Source: Pseudo-nitzschia pungens (Eukaryota > Bacillariophyta > Bacillariophyceae > Bacillariales > Bacillariaceae). Taken from it: a DNA stretch of 64,000 bases. The position numbers and the translations under genes were made by a program. This document shows, piece by piece, positions 32,648 to 42,798 of this stretch; within the stretch, counting starts at the first letter, position 1, and each line of letters begins with the position of its first letter. The stretch lies in NCBI GenBank assembly GCA_037355855.1, contig CM074759.1, positions 496,001 to 560,000 of the forward strand. Reading direction: 5' to 3'. The notes beneath the pieces are model-generated. The model was not told the DNA's origin, did no database searches, and saw only the letters and a program-made list of their open reading frames with translations.

Positions 32648-34948
32648 ATGGTGTTCCCGGCGCTCCGGAATTCGCGGTCCGTGTCGGGAATGAGATCTTC
32701 GTCCCGATCCAGATCCGGAAGGTTCCCCGGGTGGAGCGCGGCGGCACCGGTGGCGGTGGCGATCGTCGCGATGGCGATGACAATGACACTGACAATCGCG
32801 GTGGCAACGATCGAGACCGCGAAGGAACGCTGGATTCCCTCCGCGCACGCCTGGTCTCCGGCAACCTCCCCGGTTCGCGCTTCTCCGGGTCGGCACCGGG
32901 CGTCCGGCGATCGCCGCGGAACCATTCCGATACCGGTTCCAATCGCGATCGCGAGAAGGAGCACGAGGACGGAACTCGGACGCTTTCCCCGGACGAGATT
33001 TCCGTCATCGACATCGAAATGGTCATCGTCATCCTCTCGCTTGTTCCAAGGTTTCTTCGAGAACAACATCGACGATGATGCTGGCAGCTACAACCACGAT
33101 AACCACAACCACAACCACAATCACAATCATAACCAATACCACCCGAACAACCGAGGCAATCCAAACCGGGGAGCACGATTCTCCGGTTCGAACAACAACC
33201 AGAACCAAAACCAGAACCCAAACGTCAATTATTACGACTACGAATTCCGCAACGAGAGGGAACAACGACACCACAATCAAAATCACAATCACAACTACAA
33301 CCGGAATCGCGGATACTACGAATCCCTCGAGTTCATCAAGAACTCCGCCCGGGAACGACGGCGGAACGCCCCGGGAGTCGATGCCATGGGCAGCCATTCG
33401 CAACGGCAGCAGCAACCGCAGCGATCCGGATCGCGGAGACCCAACTTTTCCGGACGGATGCAACGGCCCCAGCCCCAGGCTCCCAGCGGCGGCGGCGGCT
33501 TTCCCCCGGACGCCCCCTTTGGACGCAATCGGAGGCCCTTCGCCCCGCATCCGCACCCGCGCGCGGCGCGGCCCCGGCAGAGACCCGATTTTTTCGACGA
33601 CGCCTGGCGGGTTCGGCAACCGAGGCCGCAGTCGCAGTCGCAGTACCAGTCGCAGTACCAATCGCAGTACCAATCGCCTCCCCCGAGAACGATTCCCAAC
33701 AACAATCCCATGGATGGAGGAGGAGGCGGTGGTGGCAGGGGAGGACGAAGCCGAAAGAACTACCAGAATTCGTATTACTACCAGGAATCTTCGTCGTCGT
33801 CGTCGTCGTCGTCGTCGTTTTTTTCGTCCGCACCGCACTCCAATCCCTCGGTCTCGTCGGCCTTCAACCCCCCGCGTCCCGGCAGCGGAGTGGGAGGAGG
33901 CCGGTCGGTGGCCTACTTTGCGACATCGGCGTCCGCGCCAAAGCCAACGTCGGCACCGAACCCGCGCCCGAATCCCCGCCGCCGCGCCCGGGCCCGGGTC
34001 GATCGGTCCTCCCCGAGCATCGATCCGTTTTCCTTTCAGCGGGTCGATCCGTTCGGGAGCAACCGGTGGTACGAGGGAAGCGGGGTCGTCAGCGGGGGCG
34101 CGGGTCCGCGCCGGAACCAGAACCATCCCGATGACGCGCCCTATCCCCCGCCGCCGCCGCCGTCCTGGTTCGTCCGCGACGAGGACGTCTTTGCCTCGGC
34201 CGCGTCCGGGGTGCGACGGCAGTCCGTGCCGTCGTCGCCGCCGATTCCGAGGGACGATTACTCTCGGCGGCGTCCGGGCGCCCCGCGGATGCCCCGCGAC
34301 GACGCGGACGGCGACTTTTTTTACGGAAATCCTCCCGGGGATTTCGGGCGGTTCGAGAGGGATCCCGGCGGGGAACGACGCGGCGGAGGTCGAGGTCGCG
34401 TCGGCGGACCGAGGAGCAAACTAATGGACGACAGCGACGTGATCGATGTGGAAATCGTTTCGGAGGAAGAGATCGACGACGAGAACGATGATGATGAGGA
34501 GGATGAGGATGAGGACGATAGCGATGACGTCAAAGACGTTGTTAAAAATGTCGTCAAAGATAAGAAGAAAAAGGAGTACAAGAAGCATTCGAAAGACAAG
34601 GATAAGAAAGACGAACGCGATGACGACAAAGATGATGAAATAACAGATGACGACCACGACGATACGATTGCAATGGACGACAACGGTTACGAGGACGACT
34701 ACGACAGTCGTGACGATGATGATGATGACGACCACGACGACCACGAAACATGGAACGGGAACAAAGAGGAAGAGCTGTCGTGGACGACGACTGCCAACGA
34801 CAGTGGCGGGAACATCGACAGCGAATTCTGGCATCCCGGTGACGACCAATCCTCGTCTTGGACGGTCGGCGACGAAGGCGAATCGTGGGATCCCAGCGAG
34901 GACACCGACCGACCCTGGACGGCGGCTTCGAGAGACTCGTCGTATTGA
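32648..34948 (+). CDS. Large disordered protein with presequence-like leader
   Basis: Not recognised; 766 aa from the ATG at 32648 (ccATGg). The leader has an Arg/Ser-rich start, a 25-residue hydrophobic stretch (VAVAIVAMAMTMTLTIAVAT) and then SAHA|WSPA, which resembles a signal peptide cleavage before an aromatic residue and a Ser/Arg/Pro-rich transit-like region. Plastid or secretory targeting is therefore possible. The body is almost wholly low complexity: Asn-His dipeptide repeats, Asn/Gln/Arg/Tyr-rich segments, Gln-Tyr-Gln-Ser repeats, a Ser run, Gly/Arg patches and Pro-rich tracts. The last 200 residues are extremely acidic, interrupted by a Lys/Asp/Glu helix. They end in a series of spaced tryptophans (ELSW, EFWHPGDD, SSSWTVGD, ESWDPSED, RPWTAAS). 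No catalytic motif is visible. GC content is higher than in its surroundings. Confidence 0.6.
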   Translation: MVFPALRNSRSVSGMRSSSRSRSGRFPGWSAAAPVAVAIVAMAMTMTLTIAVATIETAKERWIPSAHAWSPATSPVRASPGRHRASGDRRGTIPIPVPIAIARRSTRTELGRFPRTRFPSSTSKWSSSSSRLFQGFFENNIDDDAGSYNHDNHNHNHNHNHNQYHPNNRGNPNRGARFSGSNNNQNQNQNPNVNYYDYEFRNEREQRHHNQNHNHNYNRNRGYYESLEFIKNSARERRRNAPGVDAMGSHSQRQQQPQRSGSRRPNFSGRMQRPQPQAPSGGGGFPPDAPFGRNRRPFAPHPHPRAARPRQRPDFFDDAWRVRQPRPQSQSQYQSQYQSQYQSPPPRTIPNNNPMDGGGGGGGRGGRSRKNYQNSYYYQESSSSSSSSSSFFSSAPHSNPSVSSAFNPPRPGSGVGGGRSVAYFATSASAPKPTSAPNPRPNPRRRARARVDRSSPSIDPFSFQRVDPFGSNRWYEGSGVVSGGAGPRRNQNHPDDAPYPPPPPPSWFVRDEDVFASAASGVRRQSVPSSPPIPRDDYSRRRPGAPRMPRDDADGDFFYGNPPGDFGRFERDPGGERRGGGRGRVGGPRSKLMDDSDVIDVEIVSEEEIDDENDDDEEDEDEDDSDDVKDVVKNVVKDKKKKEYKKHSKDKDKKDERDDDKDDEITDDDHDDTIAMDDNGYEDDYDSRDDDDDDDHDDHETWNGNKEEELSWTTTANDSGGNIDSEFWHPGDDQSSSWTVGDEGESWDPSEDTDRPWTAASRDSSY

Positions 34949-35935
34949 TGACGGAAGCGAAGGAACGGATGCGCGCATCGAACGAACGACGCGAAGCGGA
35001 GCGGAGCGAGCGCGAAACGGAGCGAAAAAAATCGAACACCAAAAGAACCGACCCCACCCGATCGGTCGGGGACGACACGAAAACCCAACGGCGAGACCCT
35101 CGGTCGGCGAAGCAAGTGTATTCGGGAAAGGTCCGCAGATCTCTCGATAGACAATAGAATAGAAGCAGAATCCAAACCAAACCAAACCAAACCAGACCAG
35201 ACCAAACCAGACCAACCGCGGGTGCCCGTCGCGCTTTGGACCGCGAACAGAATGTTATTGAATGCTTGCTGTGGAAGATTCATTCGACCGACACGCGGAG
35301 CGGAGCGCAACTCGATGACCTCGTGCTTGGATGCGCACCGGGCGAAGAAGGTGCCGTCTGCCGCGACGAGAAACTGTTCCGAAACGAAACGAAAAACTCC
35401 GGTCGAAAAAAGAACTAATAATTGTAACAATAAATAAATAAATAAATAAATAATAGTAGTATGCCATTCGACGCAATGCGATGCGATGCATGTCTTCCCC
35501 AAAACAAATGATAAAGCAATGGTTTCGATGCGCGCAGTTTTGCCCGTTGGTTCCGCGACTTTCGTGGCACCGGTTGCGTCGGAACCGCCGCGCAAATCAA
35601 GCCGGGAAAGGTCGAATCGAATCGCATCTCATCGCATCGCATCGCATCGCGCTGTTTCCGGGGGTACACGGTCTTTTTGCGATCGGACAACGTAGTTCCG
35701 GCTATCATCTCGAGACCGCGGGAACGGGAAACAGAAGCGGTTTCAAACACGAGAGAAAAAATCCAAAGTGTGTGTGGGTGTGTGGGTGGGGGTGTGGGTG
35801 GGTGTGCTGATCCTCAAACAAACGTCTCATCTACCAACCGATGCCGTCCATCCAGAAAAAAACCGATGGATGGATCGATCCATTTCGGAGAGGAGCATTT
35901 TTTCCGTCCTCCACCGATTCACGCAAGAAGCACTC
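34949..35935. other. Intergenic region between convergent genes
   Basis: About 990 bases with simple repeats: ACCAA/ACCAG (35170-35215), AAAT (35428-35454), GCATC (35625-35650) and a GT-rich tract (35766-35803). No gene seen. Confidence 0.6.
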
Positions 35936-37561
35936 TCAATGAAACAAAACAGCATTGTTGCCGGTGCCACCCGCCTCCTCTCGCCGAATCCAGAATTCTC
36001 GCGCGTAGACCAGCGAGGACGAGAACCGTTCCAGAGTGTTGACGAGAGCCACGGCCTCCTGCCGCGACAAGACGAGGCGTCCGTTTTCGGATTCGGATTC
36101 GGTTCCGGATCCTTCGTTGCGGCACAAAATCTTGAGGGCGGTACCGATCCCCAGGGTCTGCAGGGTCCCCCAGAGCTTGCACCGATCGCAACCCACGCAC
36201 CGCACGATGGACTGCAATTCCTCGAAGCGTCGCTGCAGCTCGGATCGCTCGGTTCGCCCGGTTTCGTCGACCAGCACCCGGCAGAGATCGTCGGCGATTC
36301 GTTCCGGCGCGTCTTCGGAAAGCGACGAGAGCCGTGGCCGAAGGGTTTCCCTCCACAGCTGCCGGCTGTCCTCCCACGAGGGATCGTCGTCTACCGGGAC
36401 GGCGGCTTCGATGGCGTCCTCGGCCCGGATGACCGCGTGAAGCAAGAGAGAAAAGGCAGCGTACAGATTCTCGACCCGTTGCGGGTGAGAGAGCACCCGA
36501 TCGTAGGCGAGTCGGTCGTTGAGACCCCACAGCGAGCACTCACCGACTCTGTCGGGGTTGAGTTCGAGGCAATAGGAATGGGCGATGTGGAGCGAAATAG
36601 ACGAATGCATTCCCGATACCAGGCGATTGTAGAGCCGCTGCTCGGGCGGCAACGAGTTGTGATAGGGACCGATTTCCTCCCCGTTCCCTTCGTCGACCTT
36701 GTTGCCGGGGTCTTTGTGCCGATTCCCATCCTCGATAGTGGTAGTAGGTTCTGCCTGCTGTGTGGCCCCTGGCGGTTGGAAGCAGTTCTGCGAATGCACG
36801 GCGGACCAAACTTTTTCGGCGGAGGCACCGTCGTACCCGGTGTATCCCTCCGGATTTTTGATGAGGTCCACCACTTGCGCATTGTTGTTGCCGAGCAGCA
36901 AATTTCTTGCTTCTGGCTCCGTCTCCAACAGCAGCGATTCGAACCGAGCGCCCGTGATCGGGTCGCTGCCGAAAGTAGTATCAACAGAACTCCATCCAAC
37001 ATCGGCATCACCTCCGCAGTCCGGCCCCGTTGGAGGAAGTTCGGGAACGTTCCGAAAGGACCAGCTCGGTGGTTGGTCGCACTCGCAGACACTGCAGTCC
37101 TTCATTCGACAGAGAGGTGCATCCTCCCACAGTTCGCACGATGAACACAGATCGATCTTGAAATGGGAAAAAAACGGCGTCTGCACGATCTTGCGAAGGA
37201 GTGGTTGAATGACCTCCGCATTGACCTGCTCGATTTCGGAAAAGGAGCAGTCACACAAGGGTATGTTGTGTCCCTTGAATCCCATGCCGGCCGACAGAGT
37301 GGACGGAATTGTGGTGCCTGGTATGGGTTCTCTCGCGGTGGTTGGCGACGGTGATGGCGATGATTGTGCCCGGCTGTTCGAGCCGGGAACCGTGTCGTTG
37401 CCGAAAGCAGTGGTGGTGTTCTCCACCAACGACGGGTTGAAGGATTCCGAACAGATTTTCCACGACGTTATTCCAATTGTTACCGCCACTACAGTGGCAG
37501 TAGCAACGATGAGTAGCAGGGCCGATCTCGTCCTCGTTGACCACGGTAAATGTTTTTTCAT
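35936..37561 (-). CDS. ERO1: ER oxidoreductin 1 (ERO1)
   Basis: FAD-dependent thiol oxidase that reoxidises protein disulfide isomerase in the ER lumen. The 541-aa product from the ATG at 37561 begins with a signal-anchor (SALLLIVATATVVAVTIGI, about 13-31). It then shows the N-terminal CDCSFSEIEQVN and the shuttle region DLCSSCELWEDAPLCRMKDC with the family's closely spaced cysteines. Next come NPEGYTGYDGASAEKVW, which matches ERO1's FAD-contacting 'NPE.YTGY.G..A..IW', and a C-terminal active site CVGCDRCKLWGTLQTLG with Cys455, Cys458 and Cys461. A conserved SISLHIAHSY block between them carries the flavin-site histidine region. There is no C-terminal KDEL, so retention would rely on the membrane anchor or partners. 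It is one exon; the open frame upstream of 37561 has no ATG. Confidence 0.92.
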   Translation of the reverse strand: MKKHLPWSTRTRSALLLIVATATVVAVTIGITSWKICSESFNPSLVENTTTAFGNDTVPGSNSRAQSSPSPSPTTAREPIPGTTIPSTLSAGMGFKGHNIPLCDCSFSEIEQVNAEVIQPLLRKIVQTPFFSHFKIDLCSSCELWEDAPLCRMKDCSVCECDQPPSWSFRNVPELPPTGPDCGGDADVGWSSVDTTFGSDPITGARFESLLLETEPEARNLLLGNNNAQVVDLIKNPEGYTGYDGASAEKVWSAVHSQNCFQPPGATQQAEPTTTIEDGNRHKDPGNKVDEGNGEEIGPYHNSLPPEQRLYNRLVSGMHSSISLHIAHSYCLELNPDRVGECSLWGLNDRLAYDRVLSHPQRVENLYAAFSLLLHAVIRAEDAIEAAVPVDDDPSWEDSRQLWRETLRPRLSSLSEDAPERIADDLCRVLVDETGRTERSELQRRFEELQSIVRCVGCDRCKLWGTLQTLGIGTALKILCRNEGSGTESESENGRLVLSRQEAVALVNTLERFSSSLVYAREFWIRREEAGGTGNNAVLFH

Positions 37562-38664
37562 CTTGACTCGTTTCACTGTGTTTGTGTCGTGTGAGATGGG
37601 CTTTGATTGGAATAGGAGTTTTTTTTGCTTATAAGTTTCGTGGTGTTGAATAGTGAAAAATTGTTTCAGTTTATGTTTCGGACCGTCGTGTTCCCAGTTT
37701 TCTTTCGTTTTGCTTTGTTGGGTGCCAAACACGAATCTGCATGAATTAGAGGAGGATTAGTGAGGCAGCATGGACAGCGTGTACTAATAGTGCCGGCACG
37801 TCTGCTCGCAAGACTCAGAGTTGGTCGTATTATGATTGTTTTTTGAGACAAGTTTCGAGTTGCAGTCTTGGAGTGAGGTATTTTTTGATGAATGCCATTA
37901 CTCGGAAGGCTTTAAGGTTACTCGTAAGGTTACTTTGTCCTCGTAACTTACATGGTAAGTTACGCACGTTCGTATCTCTGAAAAGGACGCAGTCTTGCGA
38001 CAAACGACACGTGTTGAAAAAAATTAGTGTTACGCATGAACTACGAAGTACTACGTACTACGTACAGTAGTAAACAAAGAACTTCCACAATTTCAATCAA
38101 GTTACTCGGACGTGTATTTGTCGCATTGAAGGGTCGATGGAGTTGGTGTGTTTCATTTAGGTGTTTAGAAGAGTTCAGTTGTCCCTACCGGTAGTTGATT
38201 GAATGAATCTGCTTCAGTTGATACGTATCTGCCCGGTTACAGCATGAAGAATTCTGTGGTAGACGAGGGATAGCAGCAATATCAACAGTGGCATATGGCG
38301 GCTTCGTATCTGTTACATTGCTGGGGCGTTTAGGTGTAGCACATAGTAGCACACAAACCGGTGAGATATCAGGAGTCACAATAAGAAGTGGCGTATAGTT
38401 AGTAGTTGTACGTAGTAATTCGTATACAATTCTACACACCCAGAAAGCGCCGATTTCGAACTCCGCATTCCTAGAAAGCGCCAAATTTTAAGAAGCGTAG
38501 CCCCCCAGAGTCCCCCACCCCTACCGGGTCCCCTACCGGGTAGAATGGTCCGCGGTTTCCAAGATTAAGCTCGCGGATAACATTCATAAAAACAACTCCA
38601 CAATTTCTATTTGGACTGGGGGACAGCACTCGTTCATGTTCATGTCATTGCAACAAAATTTGGA
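37562..38664. other. Intergenic region with G-rich strand
   Basis: About 1.1 kb. GTAAGGTTAC/GTAACTTAC words cluster at 37910-37970 and TACGAAGTACTACG words at 38040-38070. A C-rich run at 38501-38533 gives four G-runs on the minus strand (possible quadruplex). No gene seen. Confidence 0.55.
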
Positions 38665-39488
38665 TCATTGGTACTTAAATGAAGCCCGCTGCGCTATTCG
38701 GGTTCGATGAAGGTCTACTTTTCCTTGTATTTGACGCTTTGGTACCGTGGGTACTAGTTGTTGGTGTTCGTAGGGGCAACCCAAGACGCCGAAACTCAAT
38801 CTCTCGATCAGATCTCTATGGAATTTGATATGATCCTGACAGGACACTTGCGCTGCCGCCCTGCCACCGTGGTAGTGGGACATGCCCATCGTTTTCAACG
38901 ACGAATCATCTCCCATAGCTCCCTTTCTGTTGCCGTATTCCCGGCTCTGCGTTTTGTTTCCCACAACTCGAATGCAACGCCGGTGGGCGCTGCTTGGTTC
39001 GCCATTGGATTCACCATCTAGAATAATTCCGGCATCGACAAAGTCTTGCATCGTCTTGTTGTCTAGGGTTCCTTCGTAGATCTCGAGGGGAACATAGCCA
39101 TTGGTCTCAATTCCGACCCCAGTCTGGAAATAAAAATAAGCCCCATTTTGTAGGCATACGGCACGGCAGATTGGGCCGGCATGTTTCTCATTACAAACCT
39201 TGATTTGGACAGGACACTGATGCCGTCATGCAGCGTCTGCAGCATCCAGGGATGATTCGGAGAGGTTGCGAAAAAGAACCGAGAAGTAATTTCCATCGCC
39301 TCCAGCGGGGGAAAGGCATCGTCGTCGGGCAGAATGGTGCTTCCGTTGAATCCTGTGGGGGTATTGTCCATTTGGGTGTAAATGCCACCGTAATACCACT
39401 TGGGAACCATACAAATCACCCAACGACAGAGGTACAAATCACCCAACGACAGAGGTACGTACGTACGTGTACGCGCGAGCAAACACAA
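38665..39488 (-). pseudogene. GT32 (OCH1-like) glycosyltransferase remnant
   Basis: The minus strand encodes the second half of a DXD-type glycosyltransferase of the GT32/OCH1 sort in two frames. The upstream frame reads LCRWVICMVPKWYYGGIYTQ then MDNTPTGF and continues to FFATSPNHPWMLQTLHDGIS. The downstream frame, shifted by one, reads VQIKVCNEKHAGPICRAVC, NGAYFYFQTGVGIETNGYVP, GTLDNKTMQDF, then RVVGNKTQSREYGNRKG and MGMSHYH. The switch lies at about 39200-39225. The DXD position reads QMD, missing the first Asp. The N-terminal half is absent, and a perfect 23-bp tandem duplication sits at the upstream edge. Together these indicate a truncated, frameshifted copy; an unusual splice form cannot be fully excluded. 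Confidence 0.6.
39411..39456. repeat. Perfect 23-bp tandem duplication
   Basis: Two identical 23-bp units (39411-39433 and 39434-39456, beginning ACAAATCACCCAACG) followed by an ACGTACGTACGT run, at the truncated 5' edge of the glycosyltransferase remnant. Confidence 0.9.
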
Positions 39489-39805
39489 AATGAGTTGTTG
39501 GGAACGGACTAGGATGGTTTGTCATAGCGGTGCAGGAGTGGTTTGACTTGCCAGCAGCGTGTATCGCCAAATGTCCGCTATCGTCGCACCCGACGTCTCA
39601 CAGGAAATAACCTTTTCCAGTTCACTGGATCTAGCGTGGAAGCACCCTTGTTCAACCGATATGATATCTTTATCTGTCACTTGAAAAATGGAAGTGTGCC
39701 ATTGTGCAAAGTTGCTGTGGTTAAGCTGAAGTAACCTGTCTGTGACGCTGGGTAAGTAGGTCCCCGATTGGCTGAATGCTTTGGAATGCTTTTACAGATC
39801 ATGCC
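39489..39805. other. Short intergenic gap
   Basis: About 320 bases between the glycosyltransferase remnant and the next gene's stop. No missing N-terminal glycosyltransferase sequence was found here. Confidence 0.5.
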
Positions 39806-41416
39806 TTAGGCAGTAGTAGCAGAGGTTGTCAGAGCAATCCGAACCTGTTGTTCCCATGCGGATGGAGCATCGACACAATCCTTCAATTCGTCCTCGGTAA
39901 GAAAAAGATTTTGGTAACTCCGTCGAGCACGAGAACTTGCATTGTCTTCGGTCAAGGGCAGGGCAAACAGTAGTTTGTGTCGATTCGAAACCTTTGCTTC
40001 TGCTGGAGGTGAAACTGCCAGTATCTCGTACCTGTGCTCGGAATCATAGTCATCGAAGGCATTTCGCATGGTATCCATCAGCTCGGTGATTTCGGATTCG
40101 TTCCCAATCGCGTTCACGCCAACAACGGGTCGAACGCGACCTCCGTGACTCGATGTTCGGTCCGAATTCAAGGCAGGAAGGACAGTCTCGATCCAGAAGA
40201 CGTCCGTGCGCATGGATTTTGGGGGTGCGGAGCCGTCTTCGGCATCGATGATCAAAACATCGACCATTCGTTGTTGCGGCTCGCTTTCGTCCTTGCCACT
40301 CAACAGCGACCGAAGGTACGATTCACCCGTGTCACAAACGAGGTCGAAGGATGCTGGCAGCGGATTTTGTCCCAGCGATGACGCCGTCCCGTGACAATTC
40401 TGTTTCTGGTCTCCCGCTCCAAACCACAGCTGCGAAGCACGGAGGATTTCCGGGCAAGCCTCGACGGCTGTGAGCAGGGGTCGTTGCGCGTGCGAGTAGT
40501 GTCGGTGCAAATCAGCAGCCAGTGTGTGGGCCAGAGAACAACCGCCCGCACCGAGCAAAATGCAATTGGGAACCTTGCAAAAATCATCATCTAGAGGTCG
40601 AACACCAACGCCTTCGTTCTCCGCCCCACCTCTCGTGTTGCTGCGACAATGCACGGGTGCACCTGCAACAGCATTGGCTTTGCGCCAGAAGGGCAGAGCC
40701 ATGGCCAGACCCCCTAGGTGTGTTTGCGAAATGGGAGAGGGTGGGCGGGAGACCAACTCTTGTCCATCGGAATGGTAGTAAGGAGCTCCCACGCAATCCA
40801 CTTCGATGGCGGTTTGTATCAGGTGCGGACGTTCGTTGAGAACAAGGTATCGGAAGACCCGCTCGCTGTTCTGTTGACCGTTTGTGCCATCGGTTTCCCC
40901 ATTGTGAATAATACCTTTGTTGGCGGTGCATTGATGCTTGTCCGCCGAGGATGATTCAGGAACTGTTTCGACTGCATCGATCACCGAAACCGTTTTAGTT
41001 CCATACACAAAACGCTTCGATTGGGTTTCCCACAATTCGTCTTCGAAGTCGTCTAGCAATTGATCTGGAACCAGTCGGATTGCCTCCCAAGCGGATTCAA
41101 AGGAATCAAATTCCGGAGGTTCTTCCTCCTCGTCTACCCCTTCTGTCTCTGGATGTGGTTGGTGAGAATGAAGGCCCGCGAGATACCCACACGCTCTGTG
41201 GTGGTAGGAAGAACGGAGGATCCTTTGATCGAATGGTACACTTCCTTCTTGCCGAGTTGCGCTTCGTTGTTGTTGCAACGTACGTGTAGCAGGTTTTCTC
41301 AACGCACCCAATGATGTACTGACTTTTTTAGCTTGTCCTTCCCAGCGCCCTCCGTATGCGCTCGAATAGGATATCAATCTACGCAATCGTGAACCCAGCA
41401 ATCGTGTCTCTGCCAT
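39806..41416 (-). CDS. METTL13/spermidine-synthase-like methyltransferase
   Basis: Predicted SAM-dependent methyltransferase of the spermidine-synthase-like branch that includes METTL13 (eEF1A methyltransferase); 536 aa from the ATG at 41416. Evidence: an upstream ERVFRYLVLNERPHLIQTAI block as in METTL13 (about 185-204), then motif I NCILLGAGGCSLAHTLAADL (about 284-303), an acidic-end strand LLTAVEACPEILRASQLWFG, and a catalytic-side strand VDVLIIDAEDGSAPP with a following helix TDVFWIETVLPALNS. In this group the third and fourth elements carry the SAM-binding acid and the 'D-A-x-D' loop. The first 60 residues (MAETRLLGSRLRRLISYSSA, then basic and Ser/Thr/Gln-rich) resemble a mitochondrial presequence, but this is uncertain. 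An Asp/Glu-rich linker precedes the domain. Substrate unknown. Confidence 0.72.
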   Translation of the reverse strand: MAETRLLGSRLRRLISYSSAYGGRWEGQAKKVSTSLGALRKPATRTLQQQRSATRQEGSVPFDQRILRSSYHHRACGYLAGLHSHQPHPETEGVDEEEEPPEFDSFESAWEAIRLVPDQLLDDFEDELWETQSKRFVYGTKTVSVIDAVETVPESSSADKHQCTANKGIIHNGETDGTNGQQNSERVFRYLVLNERPHLIQTAIEVDCVGAPYYHSDGQELVSRPPSPISQTHLGGLAMALPFWRKANAVAGAPVHCRSNTRGGAENEGVGVRPLDDDFCKVPNCILLGAGGCSLAHTLAADLHRHYSHAQRPLLTAVEACPEILRASQLWFGAGDQKQNCHGTASSLGQNPLPASFDLVCDTGESYLRSLLSGKDESEPQQRMVDVLIIDAEDGSAPPKSMRTDVFWIETVLPALNSDRTSSHGGRVRPVVGVNAIGNESEITELMDTMRNAFDDYDSEHRYEILAVSPPAEAKVSNRHKLLFALPLTEDNASSRARRSYQNLFLTEDELKDCVDAPSAWEQQVRIALTTSATTA

Positions 41417-42773
41417 GGCGTCTCGGATCACGCCTTGGACAAATAAGTAATAATAATGATCAAGGAGTCGGAAGATGGCGAACAGCAAATTGTTCGGAGC
41501 CAAAACGAAGCAGTGCTTCCTCTGTTCTTTGGTTGTTATGCGATGACACCAAAAATGGTAGCGATGTTTTCGGTAAGATCATTTCGTGACATCGGAATTT
41601 CGACTTTCGATCATGTGATTGTGTTCTCGATCTTGTCGGTAAGAACACGACGATACAGGAGAATACAGGAATGATGATGATGTAATCAATTTACAATTTA
41701 CTGTTATTTTTTGTACAACCGGTAAATCTTACCTGGTATGACCTGGTATGCAACCTCACCCCTGTTAGCAACGGTACCGTAAGTAAGTTACTGAGTACAG
41801 AAATTGTTCTTGGTCCGGAATCAGTAGCTGCCGAATGTGTCTTGAGTTTATTACTAGTACTAGTAACCTTAGTTGTAAATCGTAGTGCAATTACTACTAC
41901 TACTACTACTAGTTGAATTTCTTTCTGCTCGTTCTTGAGGAGGCAAAACTCTGTCACAGACCTTACATGGATGGACAGTACTACAAACAGCATGCATATA
42001 GTAATGCTGGGTATGGTTTTCTCACTCAATCAGTATCCATTTCTTAGTACTAGTAGTAGCTATTCTGCTGATGTCGCCACAGCAACCCAGGCGAAAACAG
42101 TGAATTTTTGAAGTTCATACCAGAGTACATGTAGTAACACAATGGAAGAAAGTGTTTGATGAATGGAAGTGTATCAGAAGAGTGTTGTGGTGCAGACTAC
42201 TAGAAATGCTTTCCACAGCAGGGACAAGTAAAAGAAGAATACTCCTTCTTGTGTTGTTCCAGTAGAGAGGGAACATGGATCGAATAATGGAATGTCAAAA
42301 AACTACTATGGAACCTTCTTGCACATCAAGAAGGTAGTAGTAGTAGTAGTAGTAGTAGCACTGCTGCTGAGGAGGAAATCCATTTCAAACACACAGATTA
42401 GTAGGATGACGAAGCATCACTACTAGTACTAGCAATGTGTTGGAACCGGAGGCTCCTCAGCCAGCACCAAATGGAATCAATCACGTCATCACAACTCGTC
42501 GAAACTACGAGGAGGTACTACAAAGTTTGTATGACGAACTACTACTAGTAGTACTACTACTAGAGAAGTAGCACAAAACAGGATTATTATTTCGTGTTGT
42601 AAAGAAGATATTGAATATATGCTTTGTAGAGGCACGAAGTTCCCGTAACCTTACTTATTCATTCTAAAATAATATTTTTATCACCCCGGCTTCCAATTTA
42701 TTGTAACCGTACTTCGTAGTAGAGGCTTGACCTCGTCAGAGTTTTATTACTTGCTGATTTTGGTTTCGAATCC
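41417..42773. other. Intergenic region, word-rich
   Basis: About 1.36 kb upstream of the transposon. ACTAGTACTAGT/ACTACTACT words at 41848-41912, 42043-42060, 42333-42358, 42418-42433 and 42538-42565; GTAAGTTACTGAGTAC-type words at 41720-41800. No gene seen. Confidence 0.6.
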
Positions 42774-42776
42774 AAT

Positions 42777-42798
42777 GAGTGATTCCCGGAAGTACATA
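42777..42798 (+). repeat. Harbinger left terminal inverted repeat
   Basis: 22 bases identical to the reverse complement of 45839-45860. The 3-bp AAT duplication lies directly outside. Confidence 0.93.

Noticed and set aside
33029..34424. Long alternative frames (365 and 449 codons) overlapping the disordered-protein gene
   Set aside because: They are Arg/Thr/Pro or Val/Leu shadows of the GC-rich repeats. The chosen frame alone has an ATG in good context, a leader and a consistent acidic tail.
35766..35812. GT-rich tract considered as a telomere-like repeat
   Set aside because: GTGTGGGTGTGTGGGTGG is irregular, short and internal; no TTAGGG-type unit.
39140..39215. Possible intron (GTTTGT...TTTCCAG) in the glycosyltransferase remnant
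   Set aside because: Splicing there leaves the reading frame in the wrong phase and would remove a stretch (NGAYFYFQTG) that looks coding.
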